8,964 nt of DNA from the NCBI GenBank assembly GCA_005792225.1, contig SXSP01000254.1, positions 1-8,964 on the forward strand, read 5' to 3'. Source of the DNA: Bdellovibrionales bacterium. GTDB lineage: Bacteria > Bdellovibrionota > Bdellovibrionia > Bdellovibrionales > JAMPXM01. A program made the translations under genes and the position numbers. Below, piece by piece: positions 1 through 6,178 of the stretch (within the stretch, counting starts at the first letter, position 1; every line of letters starts with the position of its first letter). A model generated the notes under the pieces. The model saw only the letters and a program-made list of their open reading frames with translations, made no database searches and had not been told where the DNA came from.

Positions 1-136
1 AAATAGCCGCAGCGAAAAGAAAAACCAAAGCCAAGCTGGTTCCCAAAAAGTGCAGCCGGCGGTTCCAGGGATGACGGTGCTCGTGCACATAGAATGACCA
101 GAAATCATCGAACTTCCGGGGCGAATTCTTATCCAT
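1..136 (-). CDS. Mpo1-like (DUF962/YGL010w) membrane protein, N-terminal fragment
   Basis: Only the first 45 codons are present; the gene continues past base 1. The translation begins MDKNSPRKFDDFWSFYVHEH and goes on with HPWNRRLHFLGTSLALVFLF before the edge. A short aromatic-rich start, then H-x(3)-HPxNRRLHFxGT, then the first hydrophobic helix is the typical opening of the DUF962 family. The yeast member Mpo1 is an iron-dependent dioxygenase of fatty acid alpha-oxidation in the ER membrane, and the conserved histidines are thought to bind iron. Bacterial members are mostly uncharacterised inner-membrane proteins, so the reaction here is unknown. The ATG at 134-136 is preceded by a weak AAGG about eight bases upstream. 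No strong promoter was seen. Family assignment is fairly secure despite the short fragment; function is not. Confidence 0.75.
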   Translation of the reverse strand, partial: MDKNSPRKFDDFWSFYVHEHRHPWNRRLHFLGTSLALVFLFAAAI

Positions 137-275
137 TCGCCGACCTTAGCACTCCGTCTGCCGGAGGCAATTTTTCCTTTCTCCGCACAGCGCCAATATT
201 TGCGTTGATTCTTTTGTCCGCCTGAAAGAAAAGAAACCAACGACTTTGTCTTTGGATTTCGGAGTGAGAGTTCTG
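137..275. other. Divergent intergenic region, no convincing promoter
   Basis: This 139-base gap separates the divergent Mpo1-like gene and the small plus-strand gene, so it should hold both promoters, but no pair of good -35/-10 hexamers was found. Two pieces of dyad symmetry are visible: a 5-bp hairpin CTCCG/CGGAG at 152-166 next to a run of T at 171-175, and an imperfect 14-base palindrome CGCCAATATTTGCG at 191-204. Confidence 0.5.
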
Positions 276-572
276 ATGGGCCATATCGACAGCGCATTAC
301 CGGCTTGTTATCGCCAAGACCTGACGACCCCGGCGGTCGTATTCGGCGGCCTCTTCATCGCGGCAGCTACCCTTTGCGGCACCCTTGAGATGGGACGCGC
401 TATCTCGCCTGTCGTCGAAGAAGTTCAAGTCATCGGCGATGAACATGCCATCGGGCCGGGCGGCTTCGACCCATACGCTGTCGAATGCCAACAAATCACC
501 GACAAGAACGGAAACCTTCGTTTCCGCCTCGCATCGGCGAGCAGCCACTGCACTAAAAAATCTGTTCATTAA
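276..572 (+). CDS. Small hypothetical protein with one hydrophobic segment
   Basis: A 98-residue protein that I do not recognise. It is taken as real because its codons show the same bias as the good genes nearby (many codons ending in C, such as ttc, atc, gtc, ggc, gac), while the open frame on the opposite strand does not. Residues about 19-36 (PAVVFGGLFIAAATLCGT) are hydrophobic and could be a membrane anchor or an atypical signal peptide. The rest is polar and probably outside the cytoplasm. There are four cysteines (C11, C34, C71, C92); C71 and C92 could form a disulfide if exported. The ATG at 276 is chosen because GAGAG lies five bases upstream. TTG at 246 would add ten residues but has no ribosome binding site. 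The gene ends 14 bases from the tail of the converging AsmA-like gene. Confidence 0.55.
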   Translation: MGHIDSALPACYRQDLTTPAVVFGGLFIAAATLCGTLEMGRAISPVVEEVQVIGDEHAIGPGGFDPYAVECQQITDKNGNLRFRLASASSHCTKKSVH

Positions 573-586
573 GTCTTTTCGACTGT

Positions 587-2677
587 TCAGTGAAAGCCGA
601 GTGCCTTCTCGGTCACGGCCGCGTTCTTCAAGAGATTTCGGAACGGAACCGGCGCTGATTCTTCATTCAGCGCGAACCCGGGCGCACCCGTCGAACCACT
701 GATCGACCACTTCAGCTTTTTAACCTGCGGGTAGTCGACACTGACCACGCCACTCAAAATATGATCCCGAGCAAAACCGCCCTCGCTCACGAAACGGATC
801 TGACCGGAATCAAGTGCCCCTTGAGCTTTCTCCCACTGAAACCCACCTTCAACCGGAATGCGGCCGAGGACTTCAACGTCTTGCAAAACTGTTTGGCCAT
901 CTTTCTTCGCGACCTCACGACCGAAAAACAGCGGCCGCGCGGCGGTGAGAAGAACCGAATCGTCGGTTAAGAGCATCTCTTTCGTCGAGATCTTCAGTTG
1001 GACTCCGCCCTTTCCGCTCAAGGAAGGCTGCAGGCTGAGGTCTTCGAAGTTCCACAAAGGTGATTTAAATCCCTTCATCCTGAGATTGCCATTGAGTGCT
1101 GCGAGCCCACCGTTCTTCAGCTGTCCCTTGACCTCCCCCGACAAATTTTCGAGGTTTCCTCCGAGCATCACCCGCTCGACATTTTCAGCCAGCCGGAGGC
1201 GCTCAATTTGGAGGGCGACCTGGCCCTCCTCCGCACGTTTGGCGATATCGAATTTCACGACACCCTTGAACTCCCCGCCCTGAATTTCAACCGCAGGAAT
1301 CTCGCCGGCGATGCGCCCGTCGTCATGGAGTTCGGCCTTTGCAGTGAGCGAGTCAATCGTCTGCAAAGCGCGAACGCTGCGGTTGGAAAAGCGCAGTTGA
1401 AGCCCCTTCAAGCGACCCGCGAATTGGGCGGTGTTCTCGCCCGAAACATCGAGGGTGCCGTCGAGCCGTCCGTATTCGGTCGCGATTCCGTCGAGGCCGT
1501 CGATCGAAAACGTTCCGAGGATCTGCTTCATGTCAGCGGACTCGAGTTTCGCCTGAAAAGGCTCCCAACGTCCCTCAGGCAAACGAGTCGCTTGCGCCAC
1601 TTCGATGTGCGTGCCATTGCCCTGAACTAAACAATTTTCGAGTTTGAGAGGGCTCGTCCTGACTAAACCTTGAAACTTGCCGCGGATCGAGGCGTCGCAG
1701 TTGAGCCAAAGAAACTTTGGCTTCATTTCTCGCTTAATCACCGCCACTCGCGTGAGGAGCGGCACGAGCGTCGAAAGCGGAACACTCACCAGCTTCATTC
1801 GCGTGTCGATCTCCAGCTGGCGCTGAGGAGCGGGCGAAAGAATGGCATTTCCCTGCAGACTCCCCTCTGAGAGCCGAGCTTTCAACTGAATCTCGGCGCG
1901 GTTCTCCCGTACTTCCGCGGCGAGAACTAAGTCCGGTAACTGTTCACCGTGGGTGAGCTCGGGAGGCACCCGCAAACTCGCGTTCGCGTGGACGAGCGGC
2001 TCTTTGGAGTCGAGTTCGGCCTCGAAAGAATCCAAGTAAACTTGTTTATTTCCGTTTTCGAACTTCAGGCTAATTCTGCGAAATTCGAAGCCGCGAATGA
2101 ACTTCCGGACCGTCTCGAGTTGATCGGGCGTCCACCAGGGTCGTGCGGAGTTCGCATCCTTCTCGTCCCGCGCGGGTTCGGCATTTCGTGAAGGTTCCGC
2201 GGCCACGGCGGCGACGCTGGACTCCCCTTTCTCGCATTGTCCTTTCAGACGATCGAGATCAACGATGAGATCATCCGCGCCGAGCACACCCACGGCGAGG
2301 CGCCCCGCGAAGAGTTGACTGAGTCGCAGAGGCACGCGCAAGCGCGCGATCGTGAGCGCGGGCTCGGTCTGGCATTGGGGAGCCGCGATGAACCGCACGC
2401 CGATGAGTTCGACCGCGAGTTGCGGTACTGATCCGTCGGCGAGTCTTAAGACGGCGTCGTCGAACTCGACCGCCATCTTGGTTGGCTGGCGCTCCAGCGC
2501 CGCCTCGATCCAAGCGTGCAAGCGAGCCGGTGAAAAATAAAGTCGAACCGAAAGGCCGGCGATGGCCGCAAGAAGGCAAGTGAAGAAGAAGATCTTCCAT
2601 CCCCTGCCGCTGTTGACGTATTTCGGGCGCAGCAAATCGCGCTGCGCTTTCGCATCATGGTGGTTGGGTCGTCCCAA
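587..2677 (-). CDS. AsmA-like envelope protein with N-terminal membrane anchor
   Basis: A 696-residue protein with a basic N-terminus (residues 1-28), one hydrophobic helix at about 29-48 (start KIFFFTCLLAAIAGLSVRLY), then a long region of alternating polar and hydrophobic beta-strand patterns. Motifs of the type 'L-x-G-x-L/V-x-V' recur near residues 390-570. This is the look of the AsmA/TamB/YhdP group, whose members are anchored in the inner membrane, extend across the periplasm as a beta-groove and are linked to phospholipid transport to the outer membrane. The assignment rests on architecture, since no strictly conserved motif was matched. A linker rich in A, E, S and R lies near 150-175. 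The start is TTG (2675-2677) with a strong AAGGAG seven bases upstream; no better start exists. It follows greA by 78 bases on the same strand and is probably co-transcribed with it. Confidence 0.7.
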   Translation of the reverse strand: MGRPNHHDAKAQRDLLRPKYVNSGRGWKIFFFTCLLAAIAGLSVRLYFSPARLHAWIEAALERQPTKMAVEFDDAVLRLADGSVPQLAVELIGVRFIAAPQCQTEPALTIARLRVPLRLSQLFAGRLAVGVLGADDLIVDLDRLKGQCEKGESSVAAVAAEPSRNAEPARDEKDANSARPWWTPDQLETVRKFIRGFEFRRISLKFENGNKQVYLDSFEAELDSKEPLVHANASLRVPPELTHGEQLPDLVLAAEVRENRAEIQLKARLSEGSLQGNAILSPAPQRQLEIDTRMKLVSVPLSTLVPLLTRVAVIKREMKPKFLWLNCDASIRGKFQGLVRTSPLKLENCLVQGNGTHIEVAQATRLPEGRWEPFQAKLESADMKQILGTFSIDGLDGIATEYGRLDGTLDVSGENTAQFAGRLKGLQLRFSNRSVRALQTIDSLTAKAELHDDGRIAGEIPAVEIQGGEFKGVVKFDIAKRAEEGQVALQIERLRLAENVERVMLGGNLENLSGEVKGQLKNGGLAALNGNLRMKGFKSPLWNFEDLSLQPSLSGKGGVQLKISTKEMLLTDDSVLLTAARPLFFGREVAKKDGQTVLQDVEVLGRIPVEGGFQWEKAQGALDSGQIRFVSEGGFARDHILSGVVSVDYPQVKKLKWSISGSTGAPGFALNEESAPVPFRNLLKNAAVTEKALGFH

Positions 2678-2680
2678 AGC

Positions 2681-2748
2681 TCGGCTCCTTAAGTCGTGCT
2701 GAACATCATCGCCCGTGAAAAGCGAGAATGTCCAGAACTGGGAGCCGA
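2681..2748 (-). repeat. Perfect 8-bp inverted repeat covering the ribosome binding site
   Basis: TCGGCTCC (plus-strand 2681-2688) and GGAGCCGA (2741-2748) are exact reverse complements separated by 52 bases. In the greA transcript the first arm falls seven bases after the greA stop, and the second arm contains the GGAG of the AsmA-like gene's Shine-Dalgarno. The pairing is seen directly. A regulatory role is inferred. Confidence 0.45.
2685..2690 (-). promoter_or_regulatory. Shine-Dalgarno AAGGAG fixing the TTG start of the AsmA-like gene
   Basis: On the minus strand AAGGAG is followed by CCGAGCT (seven bases) and then TTG. The strong match and good spacing support the rare TTG start. Its GGAG is also part of the right-hand arm of an inverted repeat (2681-2688 with 2741-2748). 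Confidence 0.75.
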
Positions 2749-2755
2749 CGCCAAA

Positions 2756-3250
2756 TCACTTATATTCGAAGTTGACGACTTCGTACTCTTTGTCGGCCTT
2801 CGGGCTCTTCACCACGACCGAGTCGCCTTTGACTTTACCGATGAGCGCGCGCGCGATCGGCGAGAGAATGGAGATCTTGCCTTGTTTGACGTCGGCCTCA
2901 TCGATGCCGACGATTTGGTACGAAACTTCCTCATCCGTTTCGAGATCAAGGAGAACCACGGAGGCGCCAAAGACGATTTTTTCGCTCTTGATCTGAGATG
3001 GATCTACGACTTCCGCACCCGCGAGTTGGCCCTGAATCTCGGCGATGCGACCTTCGATCATGGCTTGACGCTCTTTAGCTGCGTCATATTCCGCGTTTTC
3101 GCTGATATCGCCGTGAGAACGAGCTTCTTCGATCGCCTTAATGACGCTCGGGCGCTCGATCGTGATCATACGTTTCAACTCATCCTCGAGCTTCGCTTTG
3201 CCGAAGATGGTGATGGGCAACTTATCAGTCGAAATTTTATCAGAGGCCAT
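2756..3250 (-). CDS. greA: Transcription elongation factor GreA
   Basis: A 164-residue protein matching GreA along its whole length. GreA enters the secondary channel of RNA polymerase, stimulates cleavage of the RNA 3' end in backtracked complexes and so rescues stalled transcription. The N-terminal coiled coil (about residues 15-82) carries the signature tip HGDISENAEYDAAKE, in which D48 and E51 are the acidic pair that holds the catalytic magnesium (D41 and E44 in E. coli). The C-terminal FKBP-like domain (about 88-164) contains the typical ISILSPIARALIGKVKGD stretch. The N-terminus is about seven residues longer than the E. coli protein, but ATG 3248-3250 has GAGGAG five bases upstream, which supports it. 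A good promoter lies upstream, and the AsmA-like gene follows on the same strand. Confidence 0.97.
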   Translation of the reverse strand: MASDKISTDKLPITIFGKAKLEDELKRMITIERPSVIKAIEEARSHGDISENAEYDAAKERQAMIEGRIAEIQGQLAGAEVVDPSQIKSEKIVFGASVVLLDLETDEEVSYQIVGIDEADVKQGKISILSPIARALIGKVKGDSVVVKSPKADKEYEVVNFEYK

Positions 3251-3320
3251 TGGCGCTCCTCACTCGCGTAAAGCATGTGCGTAAAGAATGAACTTCGCCT
3301 CAACGGCGTCCAAACCTCGG

Positions 3321-3349
3321 ATTTTACCCCAGTTAGGTCTAGCCTTCAA
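3321..3349 (-). promoter_or_regulatory. Sigma70-type promoter of greA
   Basis: On the minus strand TTGAAG (plus 3344-3349) and TAAAAT (plus 3321-3326) are separated by 17 bases, which is the optimal spacing. Transcription would start near 3314 and give a leader of about 60 bases before the greA ATG. Not tested, but this is the best promoter-like sequence in the window. Confidence 0.6.
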
Positions 3350-3393
3350 CTACAGAGACATCCTAGCCATTGACCCTGAAGAAGAAAGGAAAT

Positions 3394-3421
3394 TTGACTG
3401 CGCGGCGGGGCCCGATATCCT
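3394..3421 (+). promoter_or_regulatory. Candidate promoter of nrnA and the BFD gene
   Basis: TTGACT (3394-3399) and TATCCT (3416-3421) are separated by 16 bases. A start near 3428 would give a leader of about 60 bases containing the hairpin at 3442-3459. It is divergent from the greA promoter. Confidence 0.5.
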
Positions 3422-3441
3422 GATGAATATGCAAAATTGAC

Positions 3442-3459
3442 CGTTTGAGCGATCAAACG
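3442..3459 (+). promoter_or_regulatory. Leader hairpin CGTTTGA-GCGA-TCAAACG before nrnA
   Basis: A perfect 7-bp inverted repeat with a four-base loop GCGA, which fits the GNRA class of stable tetraloops. It lies 29 bases before the nrnA start and would be inside the leader if the promoter at 3394-3421 is used. It has no following T-run, so it is not a terminator. As DNA it could equally be an 18-bp operator for a dimeric repressor. Both roles are inference. Confidence 0.45.
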
Positions 3460-3488
3460 CAAACCCGCGAACTGGTTTAAGAAATTCA

Positions 3489-4487
3489 ATGATCAATGAG
3501 TTGGTCCAAAAGCTGCTTGCAGCCCGAAGCGTCGTTCTCTCCACGCACCGCAACTGCGACGGCGACGGCATCGGCTCGCAGCTCGCACTCCTCCATGGTC
3601 TAAAGAAACTTGGAAAATCCGTTCGCATCTTGAACGTCGACTTGCCGGCTAAGAAGTACCAGTTTTTGAAAACCGAAAAATGGATTCAAGCTTATGACAG
3701 GACGCACGATGAGCTACAGCCGACCGACCTCGCCCTGATTCTCGATACCAACGATTGGCGACTCGTCGAACCACTCTTCGGTGAACTTCGAAAAAAATGC
3801 GGCGAAGTTCTCTTTATCGACCACCACCCGATCTTGAAGACGGGACCGGAGCCGACGGCGGGATCATGGATCGACGTCGATGCCGCGAGTACGGGTGAGC
3901 TCTGCTACCGACTTCTCAAGGCACTCTTCACGGAACGGAACTTGGAATTCGACTCTGAAATCTCGCGCGCCCTCTACACGAGCATCGTTTTCGATACGCA
4001 GCTCTTTCGATACGTGCGATCGGCGCCCAACAGTCACTTGATCGCGGCTGACTTGCTCAAATTCGAGCGTCATCCCGAAGAGGTCCATCATCATCTCTTT
4101 GCGACCTACACGGTCGAAAAGATGGTTTTTCTCACGCGTGCGCTGGCCGGGATCGAGTATCGTGCCGAGGGCAAACTCGCCTTCATCCGGCTCGACCGCG
4201 AGGCTCTGCGCGGTCTTCAACCCGATGACAGCGCCGACGTGATCGACATGGTGATGAATATTGAATCCATCGAAATCGCGGCCCTCTTGCGCGAAGATGG
4301 GCCCGGAGAATTCAAACTTTCTCTTCGAAGTAAAGGCCGAGTGCCGGTGCTTCCCGTCGCCGAAAGCTTCGGTGGCGGAGGCCATCGGAACGCAGCCGGC
4401 GCCTACATCAAGAACGCGGGTGACTTTGGGATTCTGCGCGAAGAGTTGCTCACCGCCCTCGAGAAAAGCCTGAGGACCCACGAGTGA
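3489..4487 (+). CDS. nrnA: DHH-family NrnA: oligoribonuclease / pAp phosphatase
   Basis: A 332-residue cytoplasmic DHH/DHHA1 phosphoesterase of the usual NrnA length. NrnA enzymes degrade 2-5 nucleotide RNAs and remove the 3' phosphate of 3'-phosphoadenosine 5'-phosphate (pAp) using manganese. The metal motifs are present in order: THRNCDGDGIGS (H20, D24, D26), LILDTND (D86), the name-giving DHH (D111-H113) and IVFDTQ (D169). The C-terminal DHHA1 domain ends with the substrate-binding GGGGHRNAAG (295-304). The first motif has Cys at 23 and Gly at 27 where P and A are common (HxNPDGDAIGS); neither is a metal ligand. The ATG at 3489 has only a weak purine-rich AAGAAA upstream, yet the conserved domain begins at once, so the start is likely right. 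The stop overlaps the next gene by four bases. Confidence 0.9.
   Translation: MINELVQKLLAARSVVLSTHRNCDGDGIGSQLALLHGLKKLGKSVRILNVDLPAKKYQFLKTEKWIQAYDRTHDELQPTDLALILDTNDWRLVEPLFGELRKKCGEVLFIDHHPILKTGPEPTAGSWIDVDAASTGELCYRLLKALFTERNLEFDSEISRALYTSIVFDTQLFRYVRSAPNSHLIAADLLKFERHPEEVHHHLFATYTVEKMVFLTRALAGIEYRAEGKLAFIRLDREALRGLQPDDSADVIDMVMNIESIEIAALLREDGPGEFKLSLRSKGRVPVLPVAESFGGGGHRNAAGAYIKNAGDFGILREELLTALEKSLRTHE
4471..4487 (+). promoter_or_regulatory. Ribosome binding site and GTGA overlap joining nrnA to the BFD gene
   Basis: TGAGGA (4471-4476) lies seven bases before GTG at 4484. The nrnA stop TGA (4485-4487) overlaps that start as GTGA. This arrangement is typical of translational coupling and supports GTG as the start. 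Confidence 0.7.
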
Positions 4488-4735
4488 AGCCCAACGATCG
4501 AAACAAGAAGCGCGAAATCATTTGTCTCTGTAACAACGTCGCTCGCGAGACAATCGAGGAAGCCATTCGCTCCGGCGCCGATACGTTGAATAAGATTTTC
4601 GATAAGACGATGGCGGGTGTTGGTCCATGCGGCGGCTCTTGTCGCCGGAAGCTCGGACCGATGCTCGATCATTACTTAGAGACGGGAAATTTTCCTGAAG
4701 TGCTCAAAGAAGATAAACGCGGAAAAAAGCGTTAA
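4484..4735 (+). CDS. Small BFD-type [2Fe-2S]-binding protein
   Basis: An 83-residue protein made almost entirely of one Fer2_BFD domain. The cluster ligands are visible as IICLCNNV (C14, C16) and AGVGPCGGSC (C49, C53), with the family's AI-x-SGA-x-T helix between them and a lysine/arginine-rich tail. The prototype, E. coli Bfd, binds bacterioferritin and passes electrons to release stored iron; related domains occur in NifU, nitrite reductase and amine oxidoreductases. The partner here is unknown, and no bacterioferritin gene is in the window. The second pair is spaced C-x3-C, while Bfd and NifU have C-x2-C. It starts with GTG overlapping the nrnA stop, so it is probably in one operon with nrnA. 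Its TAA shares TTAA with the stop of the converging NifU-like gene. Confidence 0.85.
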   Translation: MKPNDRNKKREIICLCNNVARETIEEAIRSGADTLNKIFDKTMAGVGPCGGSCRRKLGPMLDHYLETGNFPEVLKEDKRGKKR

Positions 4736-5220
4736 GGTTTCTCAGCCAGCCGATATTTCAAAATACTCTCAATGTCCCAGCGGCACGTCCCGCACGATGT
4801 ACTCGCGCTCGTCGCGCGTTTGACTTGATCGACCGTGTGACATCCGCCGATGATCGCACTGTCCACCACGGCCGCCGGAACTCCCCGACAGTGGCAGAGT
4901 TCCTCGTCTTTGTAAGGAAATTCCCAGCGCCCCTGCGCACGCAGAATCAACTCCCGCATGAGAATGGCAGAATGGGTTTGGCCTCCGGGGAGCGGAAGTT
5001 CGGCGAGTTGACCTTTAAAGCGAGGGCGCCATTCCGCCATTAATTTCAGAAACTCCGTGCAGCCGCTTCCGGTCAGGGTCGACGTGAGGATTTCTCCCGC
5101 TTCGGAAACCTCAAGCGAAAGATGCACGGAATCACGAAACGCGAGCCGAACCTCAATTTGAAGCGGAGAAGATGCGGGAGCTAAGGCTTTGGCGCCGGCA
5201 GACTTTGAAGCGGAAGACAT
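4732..5220 (-). CDS. NifU-like protein: degenerate IscU-type domain fused to BFD [2Fe-2S] domain
   Basis: A 162-residue protein. Residues about 105-157 form a BFD-type [2Fe-2S] domain with ELCHCRGV (C109, C111), a TVDQVKRAT helix and SCGTC (C143, C146), closest in pattern to the central domain of NifU. Residues about 21-100 can be laid on IscU: AFRDSVHLSLEV against ACGDVMKLQIKV, GEILTSTLTGSGC against GIIEDARFKTYGC, and LPLPGGQTHSAIL against LELPPVKIHCSIL. On that comparison, made from memory, the scaffold keeps the aspartate (D30) and the middle cysteine (C54), but the first cysteine is Phe and the third is Ser (S84). It therefore probably cannot assemble clusters in the usual way, and it lacks the NifU C-terminal domain. 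The first 20 residues are low complexity. The ATG has only a distant GAGAG, so the start is less certain. It converges on the small BFD gene. Confidence 0.75.
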   Translation of the reverse strand: MSSASKSAGAKALAPASSPLQIEVRLAFRDSVHLSLEVSEAGEILTSTLTGSGCTEFLKLMAEWRPRFKGQLAELPLPGGQTHSAILMRELILRAQGRWEFPYKDEELCHCRGVPAAVVDSAIIGGCHTVDQVKRATSASTSCGTCRWDIESILKYRLAEKP

Positions 5221-5386
5221 CGTGAATTCAGTCTCTCACGCGGTCATTCGCGCTCGCCAGGGCCTAGGACTTTTCCTGGATCTGGGGTTTTGAGTCTAGC
5301 CAATTTCCACCTGGACGAGAGGCGTGCGCGAAAAACCATTGCGAAGAGCCCGGCGAAGTAGCTAGATACGAACGAGAGGAAGAGCG
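5221..5386. other. Divergent intergenic region before the NifU-like gene and gloB
   Basis: A 166-base gap that should carry promoters for both genes. The best plus-strand candidate is TTGCGA (5339-5344), 18 bases, TAGATA (5363-5368), but its start point would fall on the ribosome binding site, so it is doubtful. No good minus-strand promoter was seen. Confidence 0.4.
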
Positions 5387-6178
5387 ATGAACGTCCAAGA
5401 CCCCAAAGGCATCGAAGTCAGAACCGTTCGCGCGCTGAAGGACAACTATTGCTATTTAGTTCATCGCGCGGGTTCAGCCCTTTGTCTGGTGATCGACACC
5501 TCCGAATTCGCGCCTATTCAAGACGAGCTTGAGCGTGCGGGCCTCCGCCTGGGTCTCATCCTGAACACGCATCATCACGGTGATCACGTCGATGCGAACG
5601 AGGATCTCGTGCGGCGTTGGGATGCTCCGGTTTACTGCTCATCGCACGACAGATCCCGCATTCCGAACGCCGTGCGCGGGCTCGATGATGGAGAGACGTT
5701 CGAGTTCGACGGAATGGAAATTCGTGTTCTTGCGATACCGGGTCACACGCGTGGTCAGATCGCCTACTACTTTCCGCAGGCGGCTTTACTCTTCGTCGGC
5801 GACACGCTCTTTTCCATGGGATGCGGACGCTTATTCGAGGGCACTCACGAAGAGATGTGCCATTCGCTCGAGAAAATTTCTTCGCTTCCTCCGCAAACCC
5901 AAGTTTTCTTCGGTCACGAGTACACCGAAAAAAATGGCGCCTTCGCGCTCAACGTGGAACCCGACAACATCTGCATTCACGCGCGACTGCGCGCCGCCCG
6001 CGAGTCGATGAGCGCCGATCGACCAACGGCGGCCCCGACGCTGGCCGAAGAAATGCGCGTGAATCCCTTTCTTCGTCTCAAGTCGCCTTCGATCCGCCGC
6101 CAATTAGGGCTCGAAGGCGCTCGCGACATTGAGGTTTTCGCCTCTCTCCGCCGCCTGCGCGATGTCTTTCAAGGTTAG
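5387..6178 (+). CDS. gloB: Hydroxyacylglutathione hydrolase (glyoxalase II)
   Basis: A 263-residue metallo-beta-lactamase-fold enzyme close to the usual 250-260 residues. Glyoxalase II hydrolyses S-D-lactoylglutathione to D-lactate and glutathione, the last step of methylglyoxal detoxification in the cytoplasm. The dinuclear metal site is complete: THHHGDH (H62, H64, D66, H67), GHT (H120), FVGDT (D139) and GHEY (H177). The family-specific CGRLFEGT (146-153), which helps place glutathione, is present, as is the C-terminal EEMRVNPFLR (221-230) of the HAGH domain that separates true glyoxalase II from other fold members. The ATG has GAGAGGA six bases upstream. Glyoxalase I is not in this window. 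The stop TAG overlaps the stop of the converging MazG-like gene by four bases. Confidence 0.95.
   Translation: MNVQDPKGIEVRTVRALKDNYCYLVHRAGSALCLVIDTSEFAPIQDELERAGLRLGLILNTHHHGDHVDANEDLVRRWDAPVYCSSHDRSRIPNAVRGLDDGETFEFDGMEIRVLAIPGHTRGQIAYYFPQAALLFVGDTLFSMGCGRLFEGTHEEMCHSLEKISSLPPQTQVFFGHEYTEKNGAFALNVEPDNICIHARLRAARESMSADRPTAAPTLAEEMRVNPFLRLKSPSIRRQLGLEGARDIEVFASLRRLRDVFQG

Noticed and set aside
152..175. Hairpin CTCCG/CGGAG followed by TTTTT, resembling an intrinsic terminator
   Set aside because: The stem is only 5 bp, four bases separate it from the T-run, and no plus-strand gene ends upstream of it in the window.
297..569. Open frame of 90 codons on the minus strand opposite the small plus-strand gene
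   Set aside because: Its codon pattern is poor and fits an antisense shadow; the plus-strand frame has the C-ending codon bias of neighbouring genes. Only one of the two is likely to be real.
570..590. AGTC-TTTTC-GACT near the converging ends of the small gene and the AsmA-like gene as a two-way terminator
   Set aside because: The stem is four base pairs with no following T-run, too weak to call.
761..2600. Several open frames of 60-140 codons on both strands inside the AsmA-like gene
   Set aside because: They lie wholly within the 696-codon gene in other frames, have no recognisable domains and are explained by its GC-rich third positions.
5339..5368. TTGCGA-N18-TAGATA as the gloB promoter
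   Set aside because: The predicted start point would fall on the ribosome binding site, leaving almost no leader; kept only as a doubtful note.
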